Origin: Anas platyrhynchos
Taxonomy: Eukaryota; Chordata; Aves; Anseriformes; Anatidae
Direction: 5' to 3'
Assembly: GCF_047663525.1 (NCBI RefSeq)
Contig: NC_092605.1
Location: 1,116,001 to 1,180,000, forward strand
Length of the DNA: 64,000 nucleotides
Shown: piece by piece, positions 1 through 13,200 of the stretch
How the letters are laid out: every line of letters begins with the position of its first letter
Numbering within the stretch: position 1 is the first letter of the stretch
Translations under genes and position numbers: made by a program
The notes under the pieces: generated by a model
Told to the model about the DNA's origin: nothing
Database searches by the model: none
Seen by the model: the letters and a program-made list of their open reading frames with translations, nothing else

Positions 1-1088
1 AAGGCAATGGTTGGGCCAGAATTCTTTTAACGTGGGAATTTATTCAAATTCCAAGTCACCCTGTGACCAAAACGACTCCTGCCTGGTGCCTCGAGGGACG
101 CGGGCTGGGTGGTGGCAGCAGCAAGAGCTCCCCACATCCTCCCTGGAGGGTTCCCAGAGGGCAGAGCCATTTGGGTGGCTCGTGGTCCTCCCCTGGGACG
201 CCAGCTGAGGCAGGCGTAGTTGGAAAAGCAATTTTGCTGGGGCAACCTCGTTCTCTGGAGGTTTGCTGGGCTCCAGTCCGCACAATGGGCAGCGTAATGT
301 CATGAAACTGCAGCACATCATAAGCCAGAATAATAAGGAAATGAAACTGGAGCCCAGGAAATGGCTTGGGGGATCTTTCTGAATTCAAGAACGGGGATTG
401 CTCGTGCTTGCCTGAAGAAGTTACATTTTTTTTCTAGACAGCGTTCATATTTGGTTGCTTGACCTGAGCAACTGCGGTGCCAGCATTCATTTAAAAAAAT
501 GAAATTCTGAAATAGTAGAAAGAATTAAGATAGACTTAGAATCCTTTAATGAAAATTAGATTAAATGGATGCATTTTGAAACTAACTAGAACTGAGTAAA
601 CGTCTCTTGAGCTTGCAGTTTTGTGTGATGAATTCATACTGTGCCAAAAATGCAGTTTCAGGGATCCCCAAACTGTTTGTGAATCACAAACCGTTCTGAA
701 GAGAGGAGGGTAAGGTATTTAGCTATCATTTTAATGTCTCGGTGGAAAATACATTTTTCATTTGGAAGTTAACCTAGCATCTAAAAGAACTGAAGCAAAA
801 GATTAAATAAATAATTTGCAAGCTAAATCAAAATACTTTAAGTTGAATAAAGTATGTTTTGTTTTATTTTTTTTGGAAAAAAAAAGGGAGGGGGCAACAC
901 GAGCGAGTATTTCTTTGGACTTGGTTGGGTTTGCTCTGTTTGTGCTCTTCAGCAACCAAAATAAGGGAGCCCCCGGGAGGAGGAGGGGGCTGCTGCATGC
1001 TGCTGGGGGCTGGGGGCTGGGGGCTGAGCCTTGTCCGTCCCTGGGGAGCTCCCGGGTGCTGAGCCCTGGCTGCCTCCCGTCCCTTCAG
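1..1088 (+). other. RPTOR: RPTOR intron, 5' part truncated by window edge
   Basis: No coding exon is recognisable here. The stretch from about 420 to 860 is AT-rich and unremarkable. A short (GGGGCT)n run at about 1006-1026 and a pyrimidine stretch ending in CCTTCAG precede the first exon. Short ORFs at 11-388 match nothing I know. Confidence 0.75.
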
Positions 1089-1203
1089 GTATTTCCCGGC
1101 TGGACGACCAGATCTTCCTCAACAGGAACCCCGGCGTCCCCTCCGTGGTGAAGTTCCACCCCTTCACGCCCTGCATCGCGGTAGCCGACAAAGACAGCAT
1201 CTG
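1089..1203 (+). CDS. RPTOR: RPTOR coding exon 1 of 9 in window
   Basis: The acceptor is CCTTCAG|GT and the donor CTG|GTGAGA. The first two bases finish a codon from the previous exon. The frame then reads ISRLDDQIF and runs to KDSI plus the first two bases of a Cys codon. It encodes the lead-in and first strands of WD blade 1, and differs from remembered human ITRLDDQ by one residue at the start. Confidence 0.96.
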
Positions 1204-4200
1204 GTGAGAGCTTCTGGGGGGTTCTGGCAGAACGTGTGCGCCCTGTGCTTACGTGGCACATCCAGTGTGCGTGGGTTATCTCAGGAAGAGTTGTGGGCTG
1301 TTGTTCTTTTCCCCGTGCCCTTCAAGGGCCAGCCTTCCCTTCTGGAGGGCAGGGAGACGGGGCCGAAGTCCTGGAGGTTGGTGGTGCAGCTGTCAGCATG
1401 GCACCGGGGCCTTGCAACTTACCTGCAACTGGGCTTTTCTTCTGTTTTTGCAGAAGGTGGACCTATGTTACTAATCAAATGATGCTGAAGGAGGAAAACA
1501 AATAGAATTGCAACATGTGCACTTCTTGGTTTAGCTGCTATGAGATCTCTTCTATGGCTTGCACAGAGAACCAAGAACTGACCTGACATTTTTTCTTCCC
1601 GCAGTTTTTGGGACTGGGAGAAAGGAGAAAAGCTGGACTACTTCCACAACGGGAACCCTCGGTACACCAGGATCACCGCGATGGAGTACCTGAACGGACA
1701 GGACTGCTCCCTGCTGCTCACTGCCACAGGTAGGTGATGCGTGTCCCCGTGTATGGTGGCAGAATTCGAGTCTGTGTGAGCTCTTCTGGACCTCTTGCTC
1801 TCCCCACTTTGAATGTGGCCCAACTTGGCCCTTCCTTGGCTCAGCCTTGCCTGTGTGGTCTCAACTGAGGAGGCACTTCCAGGATCAAACGTGAAAATTG
1901 CTTCTGGCAATACTGAAATACCTGAGCCACTTAAGTAAATGCTGCAAATGCTCTCAATTAACTGAAAAATCAAACACTTGCTGAAGCCATTTCCCATCAC
2001 AGCTCTATTTGTTACGACATTTTGAGTCTCTACCTATCCCTGCAAAGTCACGGTGAGCTCCTACACAACAGCTCGGGCAACGTGCTCTTAGTTAAAAGCT
2101 GCTGCCCAGGGCTGAACGGAAATCATGCTGCAATCAATGTGTAAGAAATCAGATTTTGTTGCTTGTGCTGTTTTAAGTCTAGAGCAGACAGGGCTTATTT
2201 TAAGCGCTTCTCAAACAGTTCTGAGCTTCTGTGTGAGTCTCTCTGGTCCTTATATGTCACCCAGGGGACAAAGTTCCCTAGAATGCCCTGTTGCATCACG
2301 TAAGGTAGCATGAAGAGCTCTTTCCCATTCATTGGTCTGTAAAGCTGTGGGTAAGATACGCTTCTCTCCCAAGGAACCATTCTAAACCTGTCAGTCTAAG
2401 TGTTTTCAATAGCTTTTCAGACTTCATGCTGAAACGTACGGGTTGGGTATAATTAAGAGAGGTGGAAGAGGATTTGAGAGTGCCTTTAGGACATTTTTCT
2501 TTCAATGTATTGATTCGTAGCACAAAAGTTTCACAGGTGGGGAGCAAATTGAAAAAAAAACACATCATGTTCTTGAAAGATTTGCTGCTGATGGGCTGGG
2601 CTTTGATTCAGCTTCTTCTGTGGGGTTGTATTTTGTATTTAGGAGGGTATTTTTGTGGAACTTAGTACCAGTAGCAAGGAGGACAGAGAAAAGACCTAGT
2701 TAGAATGGATTGGTCAAAGACATAGAGCAACATCTAATGTCAGGTGTTGTTTGTGGGAAGGAGAAAAGCTCTTCCAGAACAGTTCCCCGTGGAACAATCC
2801 TTTAGGCTTTATGGATGTAAGATTAAAGAAAAAACAACTCTAATAAAAAGTATTAAATTCAAGTGACACTCTTGGGTTTGGAGTTTGTGTGACTCCAGTT
2901 CTGCTTCTCTTCTTCTCTGTACTGTGCGCGAGTAATTATGAGGGTGGCATCAGCGGTGGCGTTGCATTGTGTTGTCTTTTCTGTGCTTCCCAAGATGATG
3001 GTGCCATCAGAGTATGGAAGAACTTTGCAGACCTGGAAAAGAACCCAGAGATGGTAACTGCTTGGCAGGGGCTGTCGGACATGCTGCCAACTACACGAGG
3101 TAGGTCCCCACTAAGATTTCTTGTGGGAGGTGGGGCGGAGGGGGTAAAAATGATTTGTGATGTTAGGGCTTTTTCTAGGGATGGGTAGAGTAAAATGGGT
3201 TTCTCAACCTCAGCCACCAGTAACATCCTTGTTTAACAGTCTCTGCCTTTCTGGAACGGCCTTTGGCCAAGACTTGGTGAGGAATTACTTTTCCAGTCCT
3301 CACAAAACGAACCAACAGAACTAAAAGCCCAACACAACAACCTCACATACGTGCTGAGAAACAACCAGAGCAGCCTCTTGCTGGGGAGCAAAAGGGCACA
3401 AAGTTCTTGTCCTTCGCAAGCTTCACAGCAGCTGTTTTGGCCAAGCGTTCCTCTAGGCTGTTCCTAAGGAGAGAGCTGTAGAACAACGGTGGAACTGGGC
3501 ACTGTCCTGCTCTGCGCTCATGGTGGTAGGAGGTTATTCCTTCCCTGTCGGTGGGACAGTGGCTCACGTACTGCCTCTTTCTTTCTGATGGGCTGCTCAG
3601 CCTTTGCACAGCTTTGCATGTCGCACCTCTGACTTCATTTAGCTCAGTTTTAGCACTTACTCTCCACTGCTCATTGTGTGTCAGGAGGTGGCAAGAGAAT
3701 ACGCAAGCTAAATCTGAGACATACAGGACAGCACAGTTAAACACTGACCAGCACTGAATGTTAGAAAACTTAGAAAAAGGTGTAAAAAGGGGCACTGGTG
3801 TCCAGCCGTACACAGGATGAAACCAGAAGACTAGCTTAGGTAACCCTGAAGTCTGTTTTCAAAGACGTTAAAGGAGGTGGACGTTTCATTCTCCTGAGAC
3901 CCGATAATGTACTGATGCTCTAATGGTGATTCTCTGTCACTTGAATATTTTTAATCAAGGCTACAAGTTTTACTAGGTGCACTCCGGTTCAATCAGTGCT
4001 TGTGGGATTAATGCAGGAATTGCTGGGTGAGGTTCTCTGGCTTGTGCTGTGCAGGAGGTCAGATGAGATGACCATCATCATTCATTCTGACCTTAAAATC
4101 TGACAGTTCTCATTTTGGAGCCTGCGGGGCTCATCACAGGAGTCTGACACAGCTCTTTTAGCTATTCATTGGATTTTACCAGTGCTGCCTTGTTGAGCTC

Positions 4201-7200
4201 CTATCCGTTGTGTTTTCCTTAATACCTCATGGTCCATCTCTGGTGTTTTAGCAAAGAGAAACTGTATTTGAGGCAATGTTAGGCTCTGTGCCTCGCTGAA
4301 GTGTGTGCACAAAACTGATTAGAAGCTGCTGGAAGTTTGCAGCATACTGTGAAAATTGCCGTGGTCAAACCTTGCTCTTTGCAGCGATGTCAGGAAAAGG
4401 AGGACGAAAGCAGCGGGGTAATTCCTCCTTAGGCAGCGAGGAAAGCAATCAGCAGGCATCTCAGGTTGCCCTCGGTAGCGTTCCGTTGGTGTCTGTTGCT
4501 TTCTTGTCAACAGCAGTTTTCGGGAAGGACGTTGGTTAATGTTTGCCATGCCTGGGTTCAGGATCCTGCTTCCTTGGTGCTGGTGCTGGACTCACCCGAA
4601 GAGCCGATGCCCGGGAACTCCCCCCGCCTGCTCTTAGCTTATCACCAGCTTCTTGCTGCATCATCGCTTGTGCTCAGGGAAGATGCTGACAGCTGTAGAC
4701 CAAACCTTCAGGCTAATTCCCTTCCCTGCCTTACTTTCTACGTGCACCTTCCAAAGGCACAGCATTTGCTGATCTTATCTTGCTTTCTCCAGGGCTTTAA
4801 TGTAGAAGAAAGGGTTGTACCAGGGCATCAATGTTTGATGTTGCAAAATAGGTTAAGAGCTGAGGCAAGAACTGATTTAGCTGTAAGAGTTGAATGGTTA
4901 CACTTGCCAAAACAAGTGTGTTGGAACTTTTAAACCTGTTCTCTTTCAGTTGGTTTTTTTGCCTTTTTCTTTCTGGTAAGGTCTTAGGAAGTCTGGGCCC
5001 TGTATTCTTTGCCTTTCACCTTCAGAGCAATAGAATTAGGTTCAGAAGAAGAAAAGGGCAGGTTTTTTGTGGAGAGAGAAATAACTGTGCTCACTTCAAA
5101 AGAGCTATGTAGATCAAGTCCCCTTGGAAATGAGACGCTCTATTGAACAGTCATCTTTTGCTGCCAAGCCCACAGTTGTGGTCCAGCACTGGCTCATAAA
5201 ACCAAGGATGCATCTTTGAAGCTGCAGAGCTCAGGAGTTTTACTGGGGTTTGTTTGCTCTCACTATTGATTTCCTTCTCTCTTCTCCCAACCTTTTCTCC
5301 CATGTTATGCTCATTTCTGAATTTAATAATCTTCTCGCAACCTGAATACCAACTTTTCTAGGCGGTTGTCCCTCTTATAAAAGGAGGGAGGGATGCACAA
5401 AGCCCAAACACATCCTCTGGAAGCTTGAAAAGCATCACTGTGTTGTCAAAGCAATGGGAAGTTGACAATAACAGACACTGAGGGGCTGCTGGGTATGGGG
5501 GCGTGATGCAAAGTGAGGTGCAAAACCAAAACTCGCACTCTTTGGGCCTTGCTTGTGTCAGGCAGCTCAAGGTAAGAGAAATGAGCTAATGCAGAGACGT
5601 GAGTGTGTTAACCCCCATCTGCACTGCAGGGCTCACCCAGCAGCAGCTTGGCCCCAGTTTGTTGCACTTCAGTTGACCTGAGACTCAGACTCAGGGTGGG
5701 GGAGCCTCTAATTAACCATTGTCAAACTGCCGTGTGGGCACTCCTTTTATTTCTCTTCTTTTTTTTCCAATGTGAGATCTGTTGATTTTGATCTTAGATC
5801 TGCACTCATGATGCACCAAGAAAGTCCCTTAAAATCCAGGTGTTTATGTAGCAGTGTTACTTTTTGTCTGACGTGACAAATATGAGAGAGGGGAGGGGAG
5901 AGAAAAAGGCAAAACACGTCGGTAATCGCCGTAGTGTTTCAAGCCATGATAAGTTTTGCAGAGAAGATGTCGGAAAAGCTAAGCATCTTCTATGAGCAGT
6001 GCAGGAAGAATGTAAATCTGACGTGCTCCAAAGCTGTGATTTCACAGCAGGAAGCTTTTGGAGTTCCTGTGATGGCAGGAGCAGCACAGTAACCCACCGC
6101 CCTGTCTGCATGAGAGCTCGGTTCGGGGTTGCTCTGACTTTGTTCTCTCCAGCTGTCTCCTCCAACAAGTGCTCACGCCTGTGCCTCTGCAGCTTTTTTG
6201 GACTGCTTCCTTGGGACTAAGGGAAATGAGGGGAGCCAGAGCCTCTTTCTGTGGGGACCCAGGAGGGCTGGACACCTCTCAGGATCTCTTCCCAAAAACC
6301 TGGGCTTCTGTGCTCGGGCTTTCCAGGGCCACCCCAATCCGCCTCCCATTCCCTGCTGGCTGCAGTGTTCTCTTACTGCCTGGGAACTGCCAGTGGATGG
6401 GAGCTAACCCATGTCCGTGGCTCGCTTCCCACGTAAGAGCCGTTTAAATGGAGCTCTTGTAACGTGTGTGTGTGTGCCCTGGGTGCTGAGCAGCTCGGCC
6501 GCCCGGTGAAGGAGCCGCGGTGCAGCCAGGCCCCTCACGGAGCCGCTTGGTGCGTGGTGTGTGGCTCGGTTTGTGCAGATGCCAGGAGCGATTTGGATTT
6601 CTGTCTGTCACTTCCTGATACATTTCACTTCAGAACAGGGACCAGATCATACAAAGGAGTCTCCTTGTTCGAGAAGAAATGTCAAATCTGTGCTGTTGTC
6701 AGGCAGCCAGAGCACTCACTGCACACACGACCAGCGCCGCTGTTGATGGCTCCCAGGAAATGCTGTGACTGAACTAATGCCTGCTCTCTGGATGGAGGCA
6801 TGTGCTGCTCTTGGTGCTTCTGCTTCTCTTTTATGTCCTTTCCTTTGATTTGAGTTGCTTTCTCTAATCCTTTTTTTTTTGAAGATTTATTTTTGCTCTG
6901 GCTGACCAACTTACCCTTAGCGTCAACCCCTTAATCCCTGTCTTCTCACAGGTCTGGCCCGAAGGGTTTCAATCTATCTTGACAGAAGTAAACAGGGAGG
7001 TGAGTGCTTTCTTTCCTGTTACCTATCACCAGCTGGGGTGGGAAGGAGCTCCTCGTCTGACGTCTGGTTGGTTGACTGTTGTGTTTTTTTTTGGTATTGT
7101 TTTTGAATGATTGCTGGGTCCTCGTGGTTCCTGGAAAGCTTTGCTGCTGCTCCCTCTCCCCCTCCTTGCCTTGTGTTTGTGTCTGAAACAGCTGCAGTCA

Positions 7201-10200
7201 GAGGAAGTCCGGGTGGGTTTCTGGGATGTAGAGATCTCAATTTCTAGGAAGATTTCAAAGCATCCCTGCACAGAGGAGTTTGACAGGTTCCAAATGTGAG
7301 CGGCCGTTAAGCTAAAGTGGTGCTGGGGTTATTTGTAATGCACTTCTGCTATAAATATCTGAAAAAGAGAAGCTTTTCAAGAATCTTTTACGAATCTTAC
7401 CGAGGAGGCTTAGAAGAGTGGGCTTAGTTTTTTGGCAGGAATATGCCCAATAAATTGTACGAGTTCTGTTCTTTCACGTGGAAGAAAAGCAAATGAACTC
7501 CCCAGCCTGCGGCTGTAGAAGCCAGGGCAGCCCGGAGCCTGCCCCCCTCTGCTGCCGAGGGCTCTGGGGGGAACAGATGGCTGCTGTGTCAGGGCATCCT
7601 CGTGTGCCTGCACCTACAGGGATGTGGCTGTTGACGTAGCCTTCCCACTCGTTAATATTTGCTGGCTGATAAGAGCTGAGTGTGTCTGTAGTGACGAACA
7701 GAGCAAAGGTGACTGCGGTGCTGTGCAGTTCAAAGCTCTTCAGCTCGAGGTCTGCGCAGATCTCTTACTGCTTGGAGCCTAGGATAGAAATTAGCAAAGC
7801 TGATGCGTTGCTTTCAGCATCCTGGCTCTGTGTTTCACTCAAAAATCCACCAGCCAATGGAAAGGCAAAAATTACCTCGAGTTGGCTGCGGGGAATTCCC
7901 CACTGGGTAAAGCAGGAGGCTGAGCAGCTTAAGGAAACACCAGGCACTCCTTCGTGAGATCAATGCTGCTAATGCCAAGCCAGTGCCCTCTGTCCCAAGC
8001 ACACAAATAACTGAGAATCAATATAAAACGCTCATTAGCATTTTCTGACCAGGTGTTTTCCTGGTGAAATATTCAGCAAAAGGATTCCTCCTCCCTCACC
8101 GAGGAAGTCATAAAAACGTAGCAGATTTAGCCGTTTGCCTGGCAGCAGAATAAAACCAGCTGTATTCAGGTAAAGTGTACTCAGTTTGTCACTAAAGCAC
8201 CAAAACCCAGCTCTCACTGCCCAGCCTTCTGTGGGCATTTTGCTGAATGGAAGGTAAGGATCTGCCTCCGCTCATGCCTCGGGTGAGGCCGGAGTCACCG
8301 TGCGCTGCTGTGCCGCAGATCAGCGATGTGCTGCGGGAAGACCAAGGACTTAATAACAGCTCAGGTCGTACCAGGCCACTCGTGCAAGTCAGCACAGAAA
8401 TCCCTAAAACTCACGGGAGCACAGAGCGAAGCCTGCAGCTGGCAAGTACGGCGTCCCCAAGGCAGCTGAGCTGGCAGGAGGCTCGGGGTGCCTTGGTGTG
8501 ACCCTGTGCCCCGGCTGCTTCACCTCCTGTTGCAGCAGAGCTCCTCGGGGTGTCTCAGCACACCACTGACCAGAGGAGGAGGAGGTGGTGTTAGCAGGAG
8601 GGCGTGCATCTGACCCGCGTGCACTTCTATCCATCGCTGCCTCGTGGGGGCTTTTAGTTCTGATGTGTAAACAGCCACAATCTGACCTACCTCAAGAAAA
8701 TTTCTACTTATGCCGAGCAGGGAAGAATAAGCGCATATTTGCCAGTTCCCTGCTTGCTTCCTGCTCTCCTGGGGTTTCCGATGCGAAATGTAAGACGTCA
8801 AATACCTGCTCTGCAGAAAAACAGGACCTTACCCTCTGGAGGCTCTGCTCTGCTTTGAATAATGCTGACTCTTCTGGCAGTTGGTGAGCAATCCAGATGG
8901 GAGAGGCTGGAAAGGCAGCCCGAGCATTCTTAGAAATCAAAGTTGGCCTCCTGGCAGGAGGTGCCTCGGGGAGCTGCGGGGCTCCCGAGCCACGTGGGGC
9001 AGCCTGTGCCAGAGCCTCAGCAGAGGGAAGGCTCTAACCTGCAGGAGGAGCAGATCAAAATCAAACGGGGCTTATGCTGGAGAACAAGAGGGGGAGAGAG
9101 AAAGGTAAAGTGAAGTCTTCCCACACCTCCCAGGGGCTGCTACCACGTCCTTTAGGAATATGAAGTTGGGGAGAACCTCCTTAGTTCTGGTCAGATATTT
9201 TTACAGAAATGAAATAATTGGAGAAGTTGCAGCTCCAGGGGTTTGTGTTCTTTCAATTGGCTTCCCAGCATCACAGGTACTCTATCCCCTTGCTGTGCAT
9301 AGTCCTTGGCAGGAGAAGAGTGACACTTACTGAAAGGATGTTGTAGAAATTAATGAAGAGTGAGGTCACACAACCCTCCCACTGCTTCCTGGAAATTAAA
9401 ACAGTGATGCGCCTCATTGCTCAACCAGGAGGGCCCGTGATTAAAAAATCATCAGTCAGAATCGGAGACGCTTTTATTCTGTGGTCTGTGTAGGTATTTC
9501 TGATCTCGTTGAAATGCCCGGTGCAAGTTGGCCACGTTCCAGTCATGATAAAAATAAGTGCAGACACCCAGAATGCAGCTGCTTTCAACACCGCTGTTAT
9601 TTATTGAAATTTATACAAGGAACTATCCCATCGAGACAAATATCTGATGCTCAGGGGGAATTCGGAGGGAACAGCAATAGAAAGTTACAGCTTCAAGAAC
9701 GGTTATTGATGTGTTGCTTTGTATATCATCTCGCATCATGCAGAACTGCGAGTATTTGTGTTAAAAGACTCGACAACAACAAAAAAAATACTGGTGTGTT
9801 TTTTTTTTTTCTTGAATTGTGCAAGATTTGTTGCTTGCTATCTGAGAACGTAGCATTCCTTACGGGAAAGTGTTAACCTTAATTAATGATGCATTAACTG
9901 TCTTGTTAGGGTCTTGTCCCTGCAATTCCTCAGCCTCTGGTTGTGGCTCAGCCCCACTCCCAGCCAGTGTCAGGCAGGGGCGGTGGGGTCACAGCCCTGC
10001 AAGTAGGTGGGAGCTTGGAAATAGGGCAGCAGGTAATGCACGAACCTCGTGAGGTGGCTCACGAGGAGCTGAGATGGTGTTTGCAGAATATATTATTGCC
10101 CTTTTGCCACAGTAAGGCTGGGAAGCAGCTTCCATGGCACACCTGCGAGCCAGAACGCAGCAGGTGAGCTGCGGTCTCGGTTGGAACATCCTGGAGAAGG

Positions 10201-13200
10201 ACCTCTGTTAATTAAAAAGGAAGTGATAATTAGTAGTATGTCCCCGTTTGCTTCTCATCCCAAAATACTAGGAATTTCACGTGTAAACATGAGCCAACGC
10301 TGTATCATTTCCACCACGAAAACATTTCTCCTTACCTAGGAATAGTGCAGCTATTTCTGTTTCGGTTCACACCGCGCGTGGCAGCTTGGAATTTAACATC
10401 TCTCCCCGTTACACGCTTCCAAACAGCTTAAGGGAGTGTACGAAGCCTTTTGTTCTTTCCAGACGTTTAATTCCAGTTCAGCATTTCACCCTGCTACGTG
10501 AAGGAGCCTCGGAGGCTTCTCGCATCCCCGGGCTGCAGCCGTGGCCCCGCAGTCCCCGCAGCTCCGGCACGAGCGCGACCTCTGCAGACGGAGCCCAGCA
10601 GGATGGGGGCTGCGGGAGAGCTGCTCCCTTCCCACCCTGAGGAAGCCAGGAGCCCTCCCTGCCTGTGCCTTCCTGCAAATACCCCGGTATTTCTGTTGCT
10701 TGGGGCAATGTGAGCACCCTGTAAGCTGAGGAGAAGCAAGGGTGGTATTTTCTGCAGAGAATAAGGCTGGCAAGAGGAAGGGAGGATGGCTTGGTACAGG
10801 ATGAGCAAAGTGCTCAGGGAGCACTCGCCTCTCCCCAAGCAGAGGTTAGGGTTACACAGGCTCGGGACGTTGTGTAAGGGAGGCAGGAGCTGCGTTGTCT
10901 CCACGCCAGCCCCCCCAGCCCCACCACGCACCCATGTGAAATTTTGGAGCCGGCACGGAGAGAGCTGCCCTGTGTGCATCGCCCCCTCCTCTCCTTCCCT
11001 CAGTTCCTCTTTTTGGGGTAAACCCTTGTCCTTTGCACCCAGTAATCTCTCATGGGAGCTCTCTGTACTGCTTTTACATCAACTGAGACCGCTCTGGGGC
11101 TTCTTCCCCACTGAAATATTTTCAGTGATCGCATTCCCCGCAGGTGCACCAAGGGAAGCTTGGGCAGCGGCAGCACAAACGCTGCCACCCCTGGCTCTGA
11201 ACTCACCGTCTCCGTCCCCAAGCGCAGGATGCTGGGACCTCGGCAGGTCGGGGGCTGCTGGCACCCATCAGACTGAAGGAAATCGTTGGCTTCAAACCGG
11301 GCAACGTAACTGGAAAATTGGGAACTTTAAAACTGCCTAAGAGCACGTTGCTTACTTAACTCCATCAGCGATGGTAATGGCAATATCTGTCTCAGCCTGC
11401 CAGGTTTATCTTGTCGCATGGGCCATAAACAAGATGACAAATGAAAACACTTCGGTGATGTTTATCATCTAAATCACTGCCTGCTTGTTTGCCTCAGCTC
11501 TCGAGCAGCCCTCTCTCCCGCCAGGCAATCTGAAGTAACAATCAATTGGGCTCGCAAGATAAAGGTACAAGCGCCCAGCTTAGCTGGGAGTCCTGAATTT
11601 CCTTCAGTAAGATGAAAGGCTGTCAATAAACGTCAGTAATCTTCTCAATGGTATGCAGCGAGATCAGGAAACGGCTTGAATGTGATGCTAAGGAAGGGGA
11701 TGGGCAAAACGTTTTATTTGGGTCTGTACAAAACAAGCTCATTTCATCATCTTTGGGGAAAAAAACTCAGTGTTCGTGACTTGCTTCTCTTGTTTCCACT
11801 TGTAAAGGTGCTTGGTCTGGTAAAAAGTGTACTTATGGTCCTTAACTGGCAAAAAGCATGTTGTAGTATGTTTTAGCGTCCTGCTAGGGCTAATTCCTAG
11901 GAGTGAGTTGTGGCGTGATCATTGATCGTGCTCATCCCTTTTGGACAAGCCAGGTGTGCGCTTGTCTTTGGAGTATGTGCAGAGGGGAATAGAGGAATCC
12001 CCCTGAAGGCAACCAGGAGGCTCAGGGCAGGAGCCCCCAGTCCTAACGCGTTGTGGAGGGCTCTGGTTTGTGTTGTGTGTGGCTGTTGAGCACTTCTCCC
12101 AGCAGCAGTCCCAGCTGGGCACGCACAGGACAGCGAGCTGAGAGGAGAGGAAACCTTTGCTGCTTCTGGCAAAGGGAGAGCCCTGCCCGAGCAAAGGCAA
12201 GCAGGCAAAAACTGGAGTTCTCGTCAGGTTCACTCATGTCGTGCTTATTTTTTGTTGTTGTTTCTTTCTTTTTATTTTTTACCTATGAATAAAAGTGGAA
12301 AACCCCTAGATTTGGGGTTGGTCAGCCTTTGCAGTATGAACAGCAACAGGTAGCTGGTGTACAGCTCTCTGCTTCAAGCAAAGCATTGACGTGCTGGGGA
12401 GGCAGCACACAGGGGCTACAAACGTTCTTCTAATTAAAGAGACAAAATTTGTACCTTGGAGATTTCCCACCACCGAATCAGGGGTTTCACTGCCAGTTAC
12501 TTCCCTGGCCCAAATCTCTCTTCTGTTCTGCTGGCTGCGTGCTCCGTGCTCAGGTGAGGGAGCTCGCGCTGTAGCTTTTGGTCATTTTATTCCCCCAGCT
12601 GGGAAAGGAGGTGAAATACACTTTTCTCTGGAAATTGCCATGCCAGGGAAGTTCGTCTCATGCAGTCTACCAGCCTGTCTGCAAGCAGATGCCAGTGTCA
12701 GGTGTTTGGGGGATAGAAAATCCATCCATGCTGCAAGAGAATTACAAGGGGACGTTTTGGTAAACTTCAATGAGCAATCAGGTTTGGCCCTTAAAGATGA
12801 GGATCAAAAGCTCTAATAAATGTATTTTACTCAGGATAATTGCAGAATGTTCCCTCCTTATTTGTCAGTGTAGCAAATGAGTTTTTACTCCTACCAAGCT
12901 GTTTAATTCAGTGCCTTGCAGCAATGATGTTGCTGTTCCTTGTTTAGAAACGGGCAGATTTCTGTTAGAATGAGGAATCGTGGCAATCCAGAGACTCTCA
13001 CCTCTCGCTCTGTGCAATGTCACCAGTTCAGTCCTCGTTTAGTCTGGTGTCCTGTAAGGTGGTGGATAACTTACTCGGACTCCCTTAGAAGACCCCAGCA
13101 GCTTCCCAAAGTCCCCGGAGGGCTGTAACTCCTGCCCATGGAGGCCATCTGCTCCTAGGCTTTTCTGAGCATTTAGGCTAGCAAAGAGGTAAAAGACATA

